This document shows positions 32,186 through 40,643 of a stretch of 64,000 nt of DNA, piece by piece. The stretch is from contig CAZFJC010000017.1 of assembly GCA_964518765.1 (NCBI GenBank), positions 6,053-70,052 on the forward strand, read 5' to 3'. Within the stretch, counting starts at the first letter, position 1. Each line of letters starts with the position of its first letter. This DNA comes from CAZPNX01 sp964518765 (GTDB taxonomy: Bacteria > Edwardsbacteria > AC1 > EtOH8). A program made the position numbers and the translations under genes. The notes under the pieces are model-generated. The model searched no databases. It was given only the letters and a program-made list of their open reading frames with translations, and was not told the origin of the DNA.

Positions 32186-34825
32186 TCACTCCACCGACGG
32201 TGCCGCCACCGGGTCTACCTTCTCTTTGTAATCGTAGATGTACTTGATGGCCTGCTGCACCCGGCCCGTCATATAGACGATGAGATCGCCGGGGCCGCCC
32301 ATGGATAGGGCCCGGTCCACCGCCCGAAACTCGTCCAGCTCCTCCTCTATCCTTTCGGCCGGGTATTCCGCCTTGGCCAGGCCCCGCTTCAGGACGCCGG
32401 CTATCTCGCCGGGGGCCCGTCCCCTGAGGTCCTTGTCCTCGTAGACGATGATGTGATCGGCGTGCCGGGCCGAGATGGCCGCCAGCTGCTCGATGTCCTC
32501 GTCGCGGCGGTCGCCGACCGCGTCCAGCACCAGCAGCCTCCGCCGGCAGTCCATCCGGGAGATGAGGTCGAAGATGTTGGTATAGGCCCGGGGGTTGTGG
32601 GCGTAGTCGATCAGAACGCTGTAGCCCTTGATGGCGATGAGGTTCATCCGGCCCGGAGTTTGGGAGGGCGAGGGGAAGAATGAGGATAGCCCCACCCGGA
32701 TCTCCTCGGCCCGCACCTTGAGGGCGTAGGCAGCGGCCGTGGCCGCCATGGCGTTCTGGATGTTGAAGACCGCCTTGCCCTCCATGGTTATTGGCACCTC
32801 ATAGGCCCGGGCTACCGGCACCACCGCCTCGCCGTCCAGCACCGTGATGTAGCCGTTCTGGTAGACCACCGCCAGGCCGCCGTGCTCCACGTGCTCCAGC
32901 ACCTTCGGATTCTGGGGGTTTAGGGAGAACCAAACGATGTGCTCCCGGCACTCCTTCTCCATCCAGCGGCACCACTTGTCGTCGGCATTGAGCACCGAAT
33001 AGCCGCCCCGGCGCACTGTGGCCGGCACCAGCGACTTGAGCCGGGCCAGGTCCTCCACCGTCTCGATATAGCCCAGCCCCAGGTGGTCTTCGGCCACGTT
33101 CATGCAGATGCCGACGTCGGCCGTCCCGTAGCCCAAGCCGCTTCTAAGCAGGCCGCCCCTAGCGGTCTCCAGCACGGCGCACTCCACCGTGGGGTCCTCC
33201 AGCACCATCCGGGCGGAGCGCGGCCCGCTCATGTCCCCGGCCAGTATCAGCCGGTCCTTGATATATACCCCGTCGGTGTTGGTCATGCCGCAGACCAGGC
33301 CGGTACCTTTCATGATGTGATTGATGAGACGGACGGTGGTGGTCTTGCCGTTGGTCCCGGTCACCGAGACGATCTTGATGTCGTGCTCCGATCCCGGCGG
33401 GAAAAGCATGTTGACGATCGGCTCGGCCACGTTGCGCGACTTGCCCTCGGAAGGCGAGATGTGCATGCGCAGCCCCGGGGCGGCGTTGACCTCGATGACC
33501 ACCCCGCCGTTCTGGGCCAGCGGCGTGTCCAGGTCCGGGGCGATGACGTCGATGCCGGCCACGTCCAGGCCGATGATCCGAGCCACCCGCTCGAACAGGA
33601 ACTTGTTGGCCGGATGCACCCGATGGGTGACGTCGACCGCCGAACCGCCGGTGGAAAGATTGGCGGTCCGCTCCAGCTGAAAGACCTCGCCCTCTGGCAG
33701 GACTGTATTCTCGTCCCAACCCCGCTCGGCTAGCAGCCCGCGGCTGACCTCGGAGATCCCCAGGTAGGTCATGACGTTCTCGTGCCCCGGTCCCCGCCTA
33801 GGATTGCGGTTCTCGATCTCGATCAGCTGCTTGATGCTGTGCTGGCCGTCGCCCCTGACGTGGGCCGGGATGCGGTTGGCGGCCGCGATGAAGCGTCCAT
33901 CCACCACCAGAATGCGGAAATCGCGTCCCTGGGCCATCTTCTCCACGATCACCCGCGGCGATATCTCCTTGGCCCGGTCGAAGGCCTCTTTGAGCTGCTC
34001 CTCATTCTGAATGTTGACCGTCACCCCCTTGCCATGATGTCCGTCGTAGGGCTTGAGCACCAGCGGGTAGCCAAGCTCCTGGGCGTCCTGGAGGACGCTG
34101 GAAAGTTTGGTGGCCACCGTCCCCTGGGGCACCGGGATGCCGTTCTCCCTCAGCATCAGTTTGGTCGCTTTTTTGTTGCCGGCAAGCTCGGTGGCGATAA
34201 CGCTGGTGTTCGAGGTCAGCGAGGCCTGAATACGCTTCTGATGCTTGCCCTCGCCCAGCTGGACGATGTTGTAGTCGTCCAGCCGGAAGACCGTGATGCC
34301 CTGGCGTTTAGCTTCCTCGATGATGGCCATCGAGGTCGGCCCCAGGTAGTGGTCTTCCTCCATGCGGTTGATCTCCCGCACCACGCCGTCGATGTCGATC
34401 TCCTCGTCCGGCCTACCGTCTATCAGGGCCTGGACGATGCGCACCGCCTCCTCCCCGGCATAGATGCCGGCCTCCTCCACCCAGTACTCGAAGGCCACCA
34501 GGTGAACTCCCGGCTCCTTGGTGGGATATGACTTGCAGAAGTAGACGTCCATATAGGCCTGGTATTGGAGCTCCAGGCAGAGGTGTTCGATCACATGAAC
34601 CAGGCTGGTCCCCTGCCTCAAGCTTTCCAGCAGGCCGCCGGGCTGGTCCTGAACGCAGCGGTGTTCGGCCAAGCTGGGCACCAGCTGCATCAGTCGCTCG
34701 GTGAAGCCAGGGAAGTCGGTGGTCCTTTTCTGCTCCAGCTCGCCCATCTCCAGCACCATCTTGACCACCGGCCCCCTGCTCCAGTAGTTGGCCCCCCGCA
34801 GACTCCGGATCTCGCGGATCTTCAT
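32186..34825 (-). CDS. cphA: Cyanophycin synthetase
   Basis: 879 aa, the usual CphA length. It polymerises Asp and Arg into cyanophycin with ATP. The N-terminal domain (about 1-160) is followed by an ATP-grasp domain (about 215-480: VLKPYDGHHGKGVTVNI, GIDVIAPD, GVVIEVNAAPGLRMH) for Asp addition. The Mur-ligase-like domain has an intact P-loop G-T-N-G-K494-T-T for Arg addition, followed by DYAHNPRAY and VGDRRDEDI in the C-terminal lobe. The ribosome-binding site is strong (GGAGG). It lies 22 bp after a paralogous synthetase gene. Of the three synthetase-like genes here, this is the one with every expected motif. Confidence 0.96.
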   Translation of the reverse strand: MKIREIRSLRGANYWSRGPVVKMVLEMGELEQKRTTDFPGFTERLMQLVPSLAEHRCVQDQPGGLLESLRQGTSLVHVIEHLCLELQYQAYMDVYFCKSYPTKEPGVHLVAFEYWVEEAGIYAGEEAVRIVQALIDGRPDEEIDIDGVVREINRMEEDHYLGPTSMAIIEEAKRQGITVFRLDDYNIVQLGEGKHQKRIQASLTSNTSVIATELAGNKKATKLMLRENGIPVPQGTVATKLSSVLQDAQELGYPLVLKPYDGHHGKGVTVNIQNEEQLKEAFDRAKEISPRVIVEKMAQGRDFRILVVDGRFIAAANRIPAHVRGDGQHSIKQLIEIENRNPRRGPGHENVMTYLGISEVSRGLLAERGWDENTVLPEGEVFQLERTANLSTGGSAVDVTHRVHPANKFLFERVARIIGLDVAGIDVIAPDLDTPLAQNGGVVIEVNAAPGLRMHISPSEGKSRNVAEPIVNMLFPPGSEHDIKIVSVTGTNGKTTTVRLINHIMKGTGLVCGMTNTDGVYIKDRLILAGDMSGPRSARMVLEDPTVECAVLETARGGLLRSGLGYGTADVGICMNVAEDHLGLGYIETVEDLARLKSLVPATVRRGGYSVLNADDKWCRWMEKECREHIVWFSLNPQNPKVLEHVEHGGLAVVYQNGYITVLDGEAVVPVARAYEVPITMEGKAVFNIQNAMAATAAAYALKVRAEEIRVGLSSFFPSPSQTPGRMNLIAIKGYSVLIDYAHNPRAYTNIFDLISRMDCRRRLLVLDAVGDRRDEDIEQLAAISARHADHIIVYEDKDLRGRAPGEIAGVLKRGLAKAEYPAERIEEELDEFRAVDRALSMGGPGDLIVYMTGRVQQAIKYIYDYKEKVDPVAAPSVE

Positions 34826-34847
34826 GCCTCTGCCTCCGCTATTGTCG

Positions 34848-37499
34848 TTATCTCTTGCCGGACAACACTCCGATCATCTCCAAAACCTTCTCCCCCCGGG
34901 CACTGAGTATGACCACCATGGTATTCGGTCCGCCCAGCCCCAGGCCTGACCGCCAGGCCTGTTCCGGCTCCAGAAACGATTGGATTTTTTCCTTGTCCAT
35001 CCCGACGCTATCGGCCCCCTGCCGCAGCAGCTCCACTATGCTGCCCGGCGGTCGGCCCCGGCGATCGTGCCCCTCGTAGAGCACCAGCCGGCCGAAGATA
35101 CCGGCGGCCAACGCCCCCAGAGCCGAGATTTCGGCGTCGCTGCGGTCTCCGGCGGCATCCAGCACCCCGATCTTTTCCTCCGGATAATTTCTCAGGAAAT
35201 CTTTGAGCCCCAAAAAACCCTGCCGGTTGTGGGCGTAATCCACCAGCACCTGGAAGTCACCGACCCTCACCAGGTTCAGCCGGCCGGGCAGCACCTGCGG
35301 GTCGGGGAAAAAGCTTTTGAGGCCGTAGCGGATGCGCTCCAAGGCCATCCCATAGGCGGCCAGAGCTCCGGCCGCCCCCAGGATCGCGTCGTAGGCCAGT
35401 TTCGCTCGGCCGCCGTAGGACAGGGGTATCTCGGTGATGTCGAACAGCCGGGATTCTGAGCCCTCGCGGTAGAGCACGACATCGTCGCCCTCCAGCACCA
35501 CCGCCGCCCCGCCCTTGAGGATGTGGGACCTGACCCTGGGTCTGCCCGGGACCCGGGAGAAGAGCATCAGGCGGCCGCCGACCCGTTCCGCCATGTTCAT
35601 CACCAGGTCGTTGTCGGCGTTGAGCACGGCCCAGCCTTGGGGATAGACCTGCTCGGCCACCACCGCTTTGGCGTAGGCCAGGTCCTCGATGTAGCGGATG
35701 TCGTCAGAACCTACATGGTCATCGTGCATGTTGAGCACCACCCCGACATCGGCCAGCCGGTACCCCAGCCCGCGGCGAAGTATACCCTCCCGGGATGTCT
35801 CCAGCACCGCACAGTCGATGGTGGGATCTTTGAGCACCAAGGCCACGTGCTCGGGATAGGTGCAGTCTGTCTCCATCAGGCGCCGGCCCGAGATGAAGAG
35901 GCCCTCGGTCGAGGTCATGCCGGTTGGGACCCTAGCCAGGTTAAGGCAGTGGGATATGAGGTTGACGGCTAGCGTTTTTCCCAGGGTGCCGGTGACCGAT
36001 ATCACCGGGATTCTGAAGCCGGCCCCTTCGGGGAAAAGCAGATCCAGGAATGGCCCGGCCACCGGACGCGGGTCTCCCTTGGTAGGCCTAAGGTGCTGGC
36101 GAAAATCCGGGGCGGCGTTGACCTCGATGACGGCTCCGCCGCAGGTGATGGCGGATCGCGCGATGTCGTCGGTCACCAGATCGATGCCGGCCACGTCTAG
36201 GCCGATGACCCGGCTGGCCCTCTCGGCCAGAAAACGGTTGTCGGGATGCACTTTGTCGGTGACATCCACCGCTTCGCCTCCCAGCTTCAGGCTGCCGGAA
36301 TTCTTGAGGGCCAGCCTCTGTCCTTTGGGCAGGACAGAATCCGGCGTCAGCTTTCTTTCCTCAAGGATCCTCAGGGTTATCTCGTCCATCTCTACCCGGG
36401 ATAGGGCCGCCTTGTCCCCCACCTCCCTGCCCTCGGATCGATTCAGCTTTTCCACCAGCTCCGAAATGGTGCTGTTTCCGTCTCCGGCGACCTCGGGCGG
36501 AGATTGAAGCACCGCTGCCACCATTTTATGTCCCATGACCAGCAGGCGGTAGGTTTTCCCAGGGAGGAAAGGTTGAAGGAGCACCTTTCCACCAGCCCTG
36601 GCTGCCCATTCGAATCCGCGGCGGACGGCATCCTCATCGCCGGCCCCCAGCGTCACCCCGCGCCCTAGCGATCCGACCGCCGGTTTGATGGCCAGGGGCC
36701 GGGCCGTCCTCCGGTAGAACTCCAAAGCTTCCTCGACGCTGGCCGCAGCCGCTGTCTCCGGCACCGGTATCCCGGCATCGCTAAGCAGGGACATGGCCAG
36801 TAATTTGTCGTCGGCTGCATCCACCCCCAAATAGGCCGTGTCCGAGGTGATGGTGGCCCGGATGCGCTTCTGAAAGCGGCCGGTGCCCAACTGCACCAGG
36901 TTGTATTCGTCCAGCCTCAGCCAGGGTATGCCGCGGCGTTCCGCCTCCTCCACCACCGCCCTGGTGGAAGGCCCCAGCATCCTCTCCTCCCGTATCTGGA
37001 TGAGGCTGGAGACCACGGCCTCAACATCGAAGTCACCGCCCAGCAGCAGGCTGTTGACCAGGTTGACCGCCGCCTGTCCGGCATATAGCCCGGCCAGCTC
37101 GTCGAAGAAACGATAGACCACGTTGTAAACGCCCGGAACGATGGTGCTGCGCGTCTTGCCGTAGGAGACGTCCATGCCGGCCAAAGTCTGGAGCTCGATG
37201 GCCACGTGCTCGGTGACGTGCCCCAGCAGTGTCCCCTCCCGCACCCGGGTGAAAAAGCCCTCGGGCTCACCCACCGAACAGTGATGGGCGGCCAGCGAGG
37301 GCAGGGTCTCCTTTAGCCTCTGGGCAAAGCCCGGGATGTCGTCGGTGAAGACCTCGTCGTATTCCCCCAGATCCAGCCGCAGCACCACCACTGGCCCGGC
37401 CGAGAAGTAATTGGCCCCTTGCAGGGCGACCAAAGAAAGGGCCTTGAGCGGACCGGGCTCGACCCGGTAGTCGATGAACGGCTGAAGCGAGGATCCCAT
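34848..37499 (-). CDS. cphA: Second cyanophycin synthetase paralogue
   Basis: 883 aa with the same three-domain layout as its neighbour: N-domain, ATP-grasp (LAIKPAVGSLGRGVTLG, GIDLVTDD, AVIEVNAAPDFRQH) and Mur-ligase-like domain (VDYAHNRQGF, AAGDRSDAEI). The P-loop reads G-T-L-G-K508-T, with Leu where the canonical CphA and Mur ligases have Asn. The essential GKT remains, so ATP binding is probably preserved but geometry may differ. Sequence identity to the first copy looks moderate, which points to an old duplication and specialisation. It could polymerise a different unit (for example beta-Asp-Arg dipeptides) or cooperate with the first copy. Cannot be decided here. Confidence 0.9.
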   Translation of the reverse strand: MGSSLQPFIDYRVEPGPLKALSLVALQGANYFSAGPVVVLRLDLGEYDEVFTDDIPGFAQRLKETLPSLAAHHCSVGEPEGFFTRVREGTLLGHVTEHVAIELQTLAGMDVSYGKTRSTIVPGVYNVVYRFFDELAGLYAGQAAVNLVNSLLLGGDFDVEAVVSSLIQIREERMLGPSTRAVVEEAERRGIPWLRLDEYNLVQLGTGRFQKRIRATITSDTAYLGVDAADDKLLAMSLLSDAGIPVPETAAAASVEEALEFYRRTARPLAIKPAVGSLGRGVTLGAGDEDAVRRGFEWAARAGGKVLLQPFLPGKTYRLLVMGHKMVAAVLQSPPEVAGDGNSTISELVEKLNRSEGREVGDKAALSRVEMDEITLRILEERKLTPDSVLPKGQRLALKNSGSLKLGGEAVDVTDKVHPDNRFLAERASRVIGLDVAGIDLVTDDIARSAITCGGAVIEVNAAPDFRQHLRPTKGDPRPVAGPFLDLLFPEGAGFRIPVISVTGTLGKTLAVNLISHCLNLARVPTGMTSTEGLFISGRRLMETDCTYPEHVALVLKDPTIDCAVLETSREGILRRGLGYRLADVGVVLNMHDDHVGSDDIRYIEDLAYAKAVVAEQVYPQGWAVLNADNDLVMNMAERVGGRLMLFSRVPGRPRVRSHILKGGAAVVLEGDDVVLYREGSESRLFDITEIPLSYGGRAKLAYDAILGAAGALAAYGMALERIRYGLKSFFPDPQVLPGRLNLVRVGDFQVLVDYAHNRQGFLGLKDFLRNYPEEKIGVLDAAGDRSDAEISALGALAAGIFGRLVLYEGHDRRGRPPGSIVELLRQGADSVGMDKEKIQSFLEPEQAWRSGLGLGGPNTMVVILSARGEKVLEMIGVLSGKR

Positions 37500-37550
37500 A
37501 GATAATTGTTCGGCTATCCCCGGCCCCTCGTCGAGGGGGCAGGGGGCGGC

Positions 37551-38720
37551 TTAGTTTTCGAAAGTGCCCTTTCGGATCATTTCCCCGTCCTTGACCATGA
37601 AGCGCCCCTTGGCCATCAGGTGCACCATCGTTCCCTGCTCGTCCATAATCAGCAGATCGGCGTCGGCGCCCTGGCGGATGAAGCCCTTGCCCGGAAGCTT
37701 CAGTATCGAGGCCGGATTGGCGGTAGCCGGCAGCAGCGCCAACTCCAGCGGCAACTTCTCGTGGAGCCACAAGTCGACCATCTCGTTCAAGAGGGTCCTG
37801 GGCTCGCCAGATACCAGCCGCACCAGGCTGCCGGCCGAATCGAACTGGGGCAGGGAGCCGCATCCGTCCGAGCTCATGGTGATGTGCTCCAACGGCACCC
37901 CGGCCCTCACCAGCTCGGCCACCGCCAGCGACGGCTTCTTCTCCTCCTCGGGGAAGAAGGGGTAGGCCGAGGTGGTGATGTCGATGTAGCCTTTCTTGCC
38001 GTACTCCTTGGACTCCTCGAATATCTGCGGATTGCGGTTGCAGTGGGTGGGCAGGAACTGCTTAAAGGTAAGCTGGCTCATCGTCACCGCCTGACGGACG
38101 ATAGCGAACGGGTCCGGGGCGTCGCCCATATGCAGATTGACGATGCCTGCCTTGCCGCCCAGCATGCCCCCCACCCTGGCCTGAGCCGCCAGCTTGGCCA
38201 ACTCAGCGGGAGTCGGACAGGAGGAACGGTGGTCGGAGACAGCCACCTCTCCCACCCCGATCACCTCCTCGATCAGGGCGATGTCGCGGCCCGGGTCGCC
38301 CAGGATGGTCGGGCCCGGCACCTGATAGGCGCCGGTGTATATCCAGCAGCCGACCCCCTCGGCCCTGAGGGACTTGCATTTCATGAGGACCGACTCCACC
38401 GAGCGGGTGTAGCCGTCGGTTCCCAGGCAGCCGACCACGGTAGTGATGCCCCCGGCCAGCATCTTGGACAGGAGCATCTCCGGGGTGCGGGTGGCCGGGC
38501 CGCCCTCGCCGCCGGCCCCGGCGATGTGTACATGGCCGTCTATCAACCCCGGCACCGCCAGCAGGCCCCGGCAGTCGACCTTTTCCAGGCCAGGCAACGC
38601 CGGCTCCAACCCCTCGGCCATGGCGGCCACCTTACCTCCGGCCAGCAGCAGGTTCAGGTTGCCCAGAGGCTGGGGGCCGAAAACCCGGCAGTTCTTCAAC
38701 AGTATCATCTCGCTTTCCAT
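37551..38720 (-). CDS. iadA: Isoaspartyl dipeptidase (beta-aspartyl-peptidase, IadA-type)
   Basis: 389 aa amidohydrolase-superfamily zinc enzyme. The metal site is visible as H63-V-H65 in GLIDGHVHIAGAGGEGG, then GGKAGIVNLHMGD (bridging Lys region and His), THCNRNP (His) and SSDGCGSLP (catalytic Asp). It hydrolyses beta-aspartyl dipeptides. In this context the natural substrate is beta-Asp-Arg released by cyanophycinase, giving free Asp and Arg. It is located between two synthetase-like genes, 51 bp and 6 bp from its neighbours. A second ATG (38708) is an alternative start. Its presence inside the cluster completes a degradation route. Confidence 0.94.
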   Translation of the reverse strand: MESEMILLKNCRVFGPQPLGNLNLLLAGGKVAAMAEGLEPALPGLEKVDCRGLLAVPGLIDGHVHIAGAGGEGGPATRTPEMLLSKMLAGGITTVVGCLGTDGYTRSVESVLMKCKSLRAEGVGCWIYTGAYQVPGPTILGDPGRDIALIEEVIGVGEVAVSDHRSSCPTPAELAKLAAQARVGGMLGGKAGIVNLHMGDAPDPFAIVRQAVTMSQLTFKQFLPTHCNRNPQIFEESKEYGKKGYIDITTSAYPFFPEEEKKPSLAVAELVRAGVPLEHITMSSDGCGSLPQFDSAGSLVRLVSGEPRTLLNEMVDLWLHEKLPLELALLPATANPASILKLPGKGFIRQGADADLLIMDEQGTMVHLMAKGRFMVKDGEMIRKGTFEN

Positions 38721-38726
38721 CAGGAT

Positions 38727-40610
38727 CTATTTGTATTTGGCGACCAGCTCGGACAATAGCGGCTCCACCGCCCGAAAGACGAGCTCATCCCGGTCGGGCC
38801 CCAATTTCGCCTCGCCGACTTTCCTCCCCGCCCGGGAAACGGCCACGCTTTTCTCACCCACCTCGATTAGCCAGCCATCCTTTACCAGATCGCGGGCCAT
38901 GGTCCTCTCTATCTGGTCTGGAGCATCGAGTATCACCAGGTCGGCGCCCCAGTGGCCGAAGCCGTGCTCCAATATCTCGGGCGAAGTATGGTTGACGGCC
39001 GCCATCCCCAACCTGGGGTTGCGAAATAGCACCTTGACGTCCTGGTGGTGCTGGCCGCCGGGCTTGAGAAGCTGGCCGTCGAAGTGGATCCCCTCCGTTG
39101 TCAGACTTCCGAACTCCAGGTCCGGCTGCTGTTGCTGAACGGCCGCCCGGATCATCTCGGCCAAGCGCAGGGTGATACGGTTGCCGGCAATGATGGGTAT
39201 GCGATCCGATCCCTCGGAGGGGAAGTGGGCCCTGATGATGGCCCCGGGCACGTCTATGGACTGGCCGATGGCCGGGGCTAGGTGCATGAAGATGCCGGGG
39301 CCGGCATTGATCTCGATGATGCCGAAGTTTCCCTGGTCCCACGGCTTGGAGATGTCCTGACACAGGACGTCGATGCCCAGGCAGGTGACTTTGAAAAACT
39401 TAGCGATATCCTCCACCAGCTTGGCGTTCTTGGGATGAATTCTGTCGGTGACGTTGATGGAGACGCCTCCGGCCGAGATGTTGGCCACCCGCCTCAGGAA
39501 CACCCGTTGGCCTTTAGGAGGCACCGTGGACAAGGACATGTTCTGCAATTTCAGGTACTCGACGAGGTTGTCGTCAACCTTGATCTTGCAGAGGGGGCTG
39601 CGAGCATTGTCTATCCTGGCCGGGGTGGCATTCTCCTGCTCGATCAGCTGGGCGATGGTCTTCTGGCCGTCGCCGTCTACATAAGCTGGAATCCTCTGCA
39701 GGGCGGCGGTGAATTTTCCCTTAACCGACAGCAGCCGGTGGTCGGTGCCGAAGATCTGCTTCTCCAAGATGGCTCCGTCGAAAGGCACCCCCTGCTCCTT
39801 GGCCGCCTCCTTGATCCCCCAGAAGGCCTTTCGCACCTCATCAGGAGACATGATACCGGTGGTCACGCCCTGGCCCTTGTGTCCGGCCACTGGCTTGACC
39901 ACCACTGGGTAGCCCAAGTCCTGGGCGGCCTCCACCATCCCCTCCTCGGCGAAGAAGGTTTTTCCCACCGGTGTGGGAAAGCCGCACATCACCATAAAAT
40001 CCTTGACCATGTCCTTATACATGGTAAACTCGGTGTCCTTAATGCCGTCGACGTGAAAGGTGGTAGAGCGCCCCCGCACCTGCCGACGCCCGTAGCCCCA
40101 TTGGAACTGGTTCTCCTCGTAGAGGTACTGGACCGGGATGCCGCGCTTGAGGGCCGCCTCTATCAGCGAGTAGAGGGTGGGCCCGCCGTAGAGGGTGCGG
40201 TCGAAGTCGGCCTGCAGCTTCTTGAACTCGCCTTCGAAGTCGAACCGGTGGCCGTCCTCCAGACAATGGAACCAATCCCCGGCCATCCGGATGCAGTCCT
40301 TGGCCGAAGACTCGTCCAGGTACTCCACCGCCAGCGAATACCCCCCGGGGGCCTTCTCCACCTGGCAGTTGTTGATGAACAGGTCCATGTCCATTTTCAT
40401 CAGCCGGACCAGGACGGCGGCGTAGGCCTGGCCCGGGTCCTGTGGGAGGCGGCCGGCCAGGGCCGGCAGATGCCGGCAGACGCCCTCGACTATCTTGGAG
40501 TCGAGCTCTGGCCCGCCCCGGTAATGCAAGGTGAAACAGACAGCCGGCCGGTTAAGCCGATGATTGCAGCCCTGGTAGACCTTGAAGTCGGTGGCCTCAA
40601 AGTTCCTCAT
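38727..40610 (-). CDS. Cyanophycin-synthetase-like ATP-grasp protein lacking the Mur-ligase P-loop
   Basis: 627 aa, about 250 shorter than the two synthetases downstream. It keeps a CphA-like N-domain and ATP-grasp (VVVKPVAGHKGQGVTTGI, GIDVLCQDI, GIIEINAGPGIFMHLAP). The Mur-ligase region starts IPIIAGNRITLRLAEMI where the paralogues have VTGTNGKTT, so the P-loop is gone. A short counterpart of the Mur N-lobe follows (SLTTEGIHFDG ... EILEHGFGHWGADLVILDAP), and the C-lobe is missing. It should therefore activate only the ATP-grasp substrate. It could be an Asp-adding or primer-making enzyme, or a partner subunit. A strong ribosome-binding site (AGGAG) and long intact frame argue against decay. 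Confidence 0.85.
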   Translation of the reverse strand: MRNFEATDFKVYQGCNHRLNRPAVCFTLHYRGGPELDSKIVEGVCRHLPALAGRLPQDPGQAYAAVLVRLMKMDMDLFINNCQVEKAPGGYSLAVEYLDESSAKDCIRMAGDWFHCLEDGHRFDFEGEFKKLQADFDRTLYGGPTLYSLIEAALKRGIPVQYLYEENQFQWGYGRRQVRGRSTTFHVDGIKDTEFTMYKDMVKDFMVMCGFPTPVGKTFFAEEGMVEAAQDLGYPVVVKPVAGHKGQGVTTGIMSPDEVRKAFWGIKEAAKEQGVPFDGAILEKQIFGTDHRLLSVKGKFTAALQRIPAYVDGDGQKTIAQLIEQENATPARIDNARSPLCKIKVDDNLVEYLKLQNMSLSTVPPKGQRVFLRRVANISAGGVSINVTDRIHPKNAKLVEDIAKFFKVTCLGIDVLCQDISKPWDQGNFGIIEINAGPGIFMHLAPAIGQSIDVPGAIIRAHFPSEGSDRIPIIAGNRITLRLAEMIRAAVQQQQPDLEFGSLTTEGIHFDGQLLKPGGQHHQDVKVLFRNPRLGMAAVNHTSPEILEHGFGHWGADLVILDAPDQIERTMARDLVKDGWLIEVGEKSVAVSRAGRKVGEAKLGPDRDELVFRAVEPLLSELVAKYK

Positions 40611-40643
40611 GCCGTCTCCTGATAATGTATATGGTTCTGTTAT

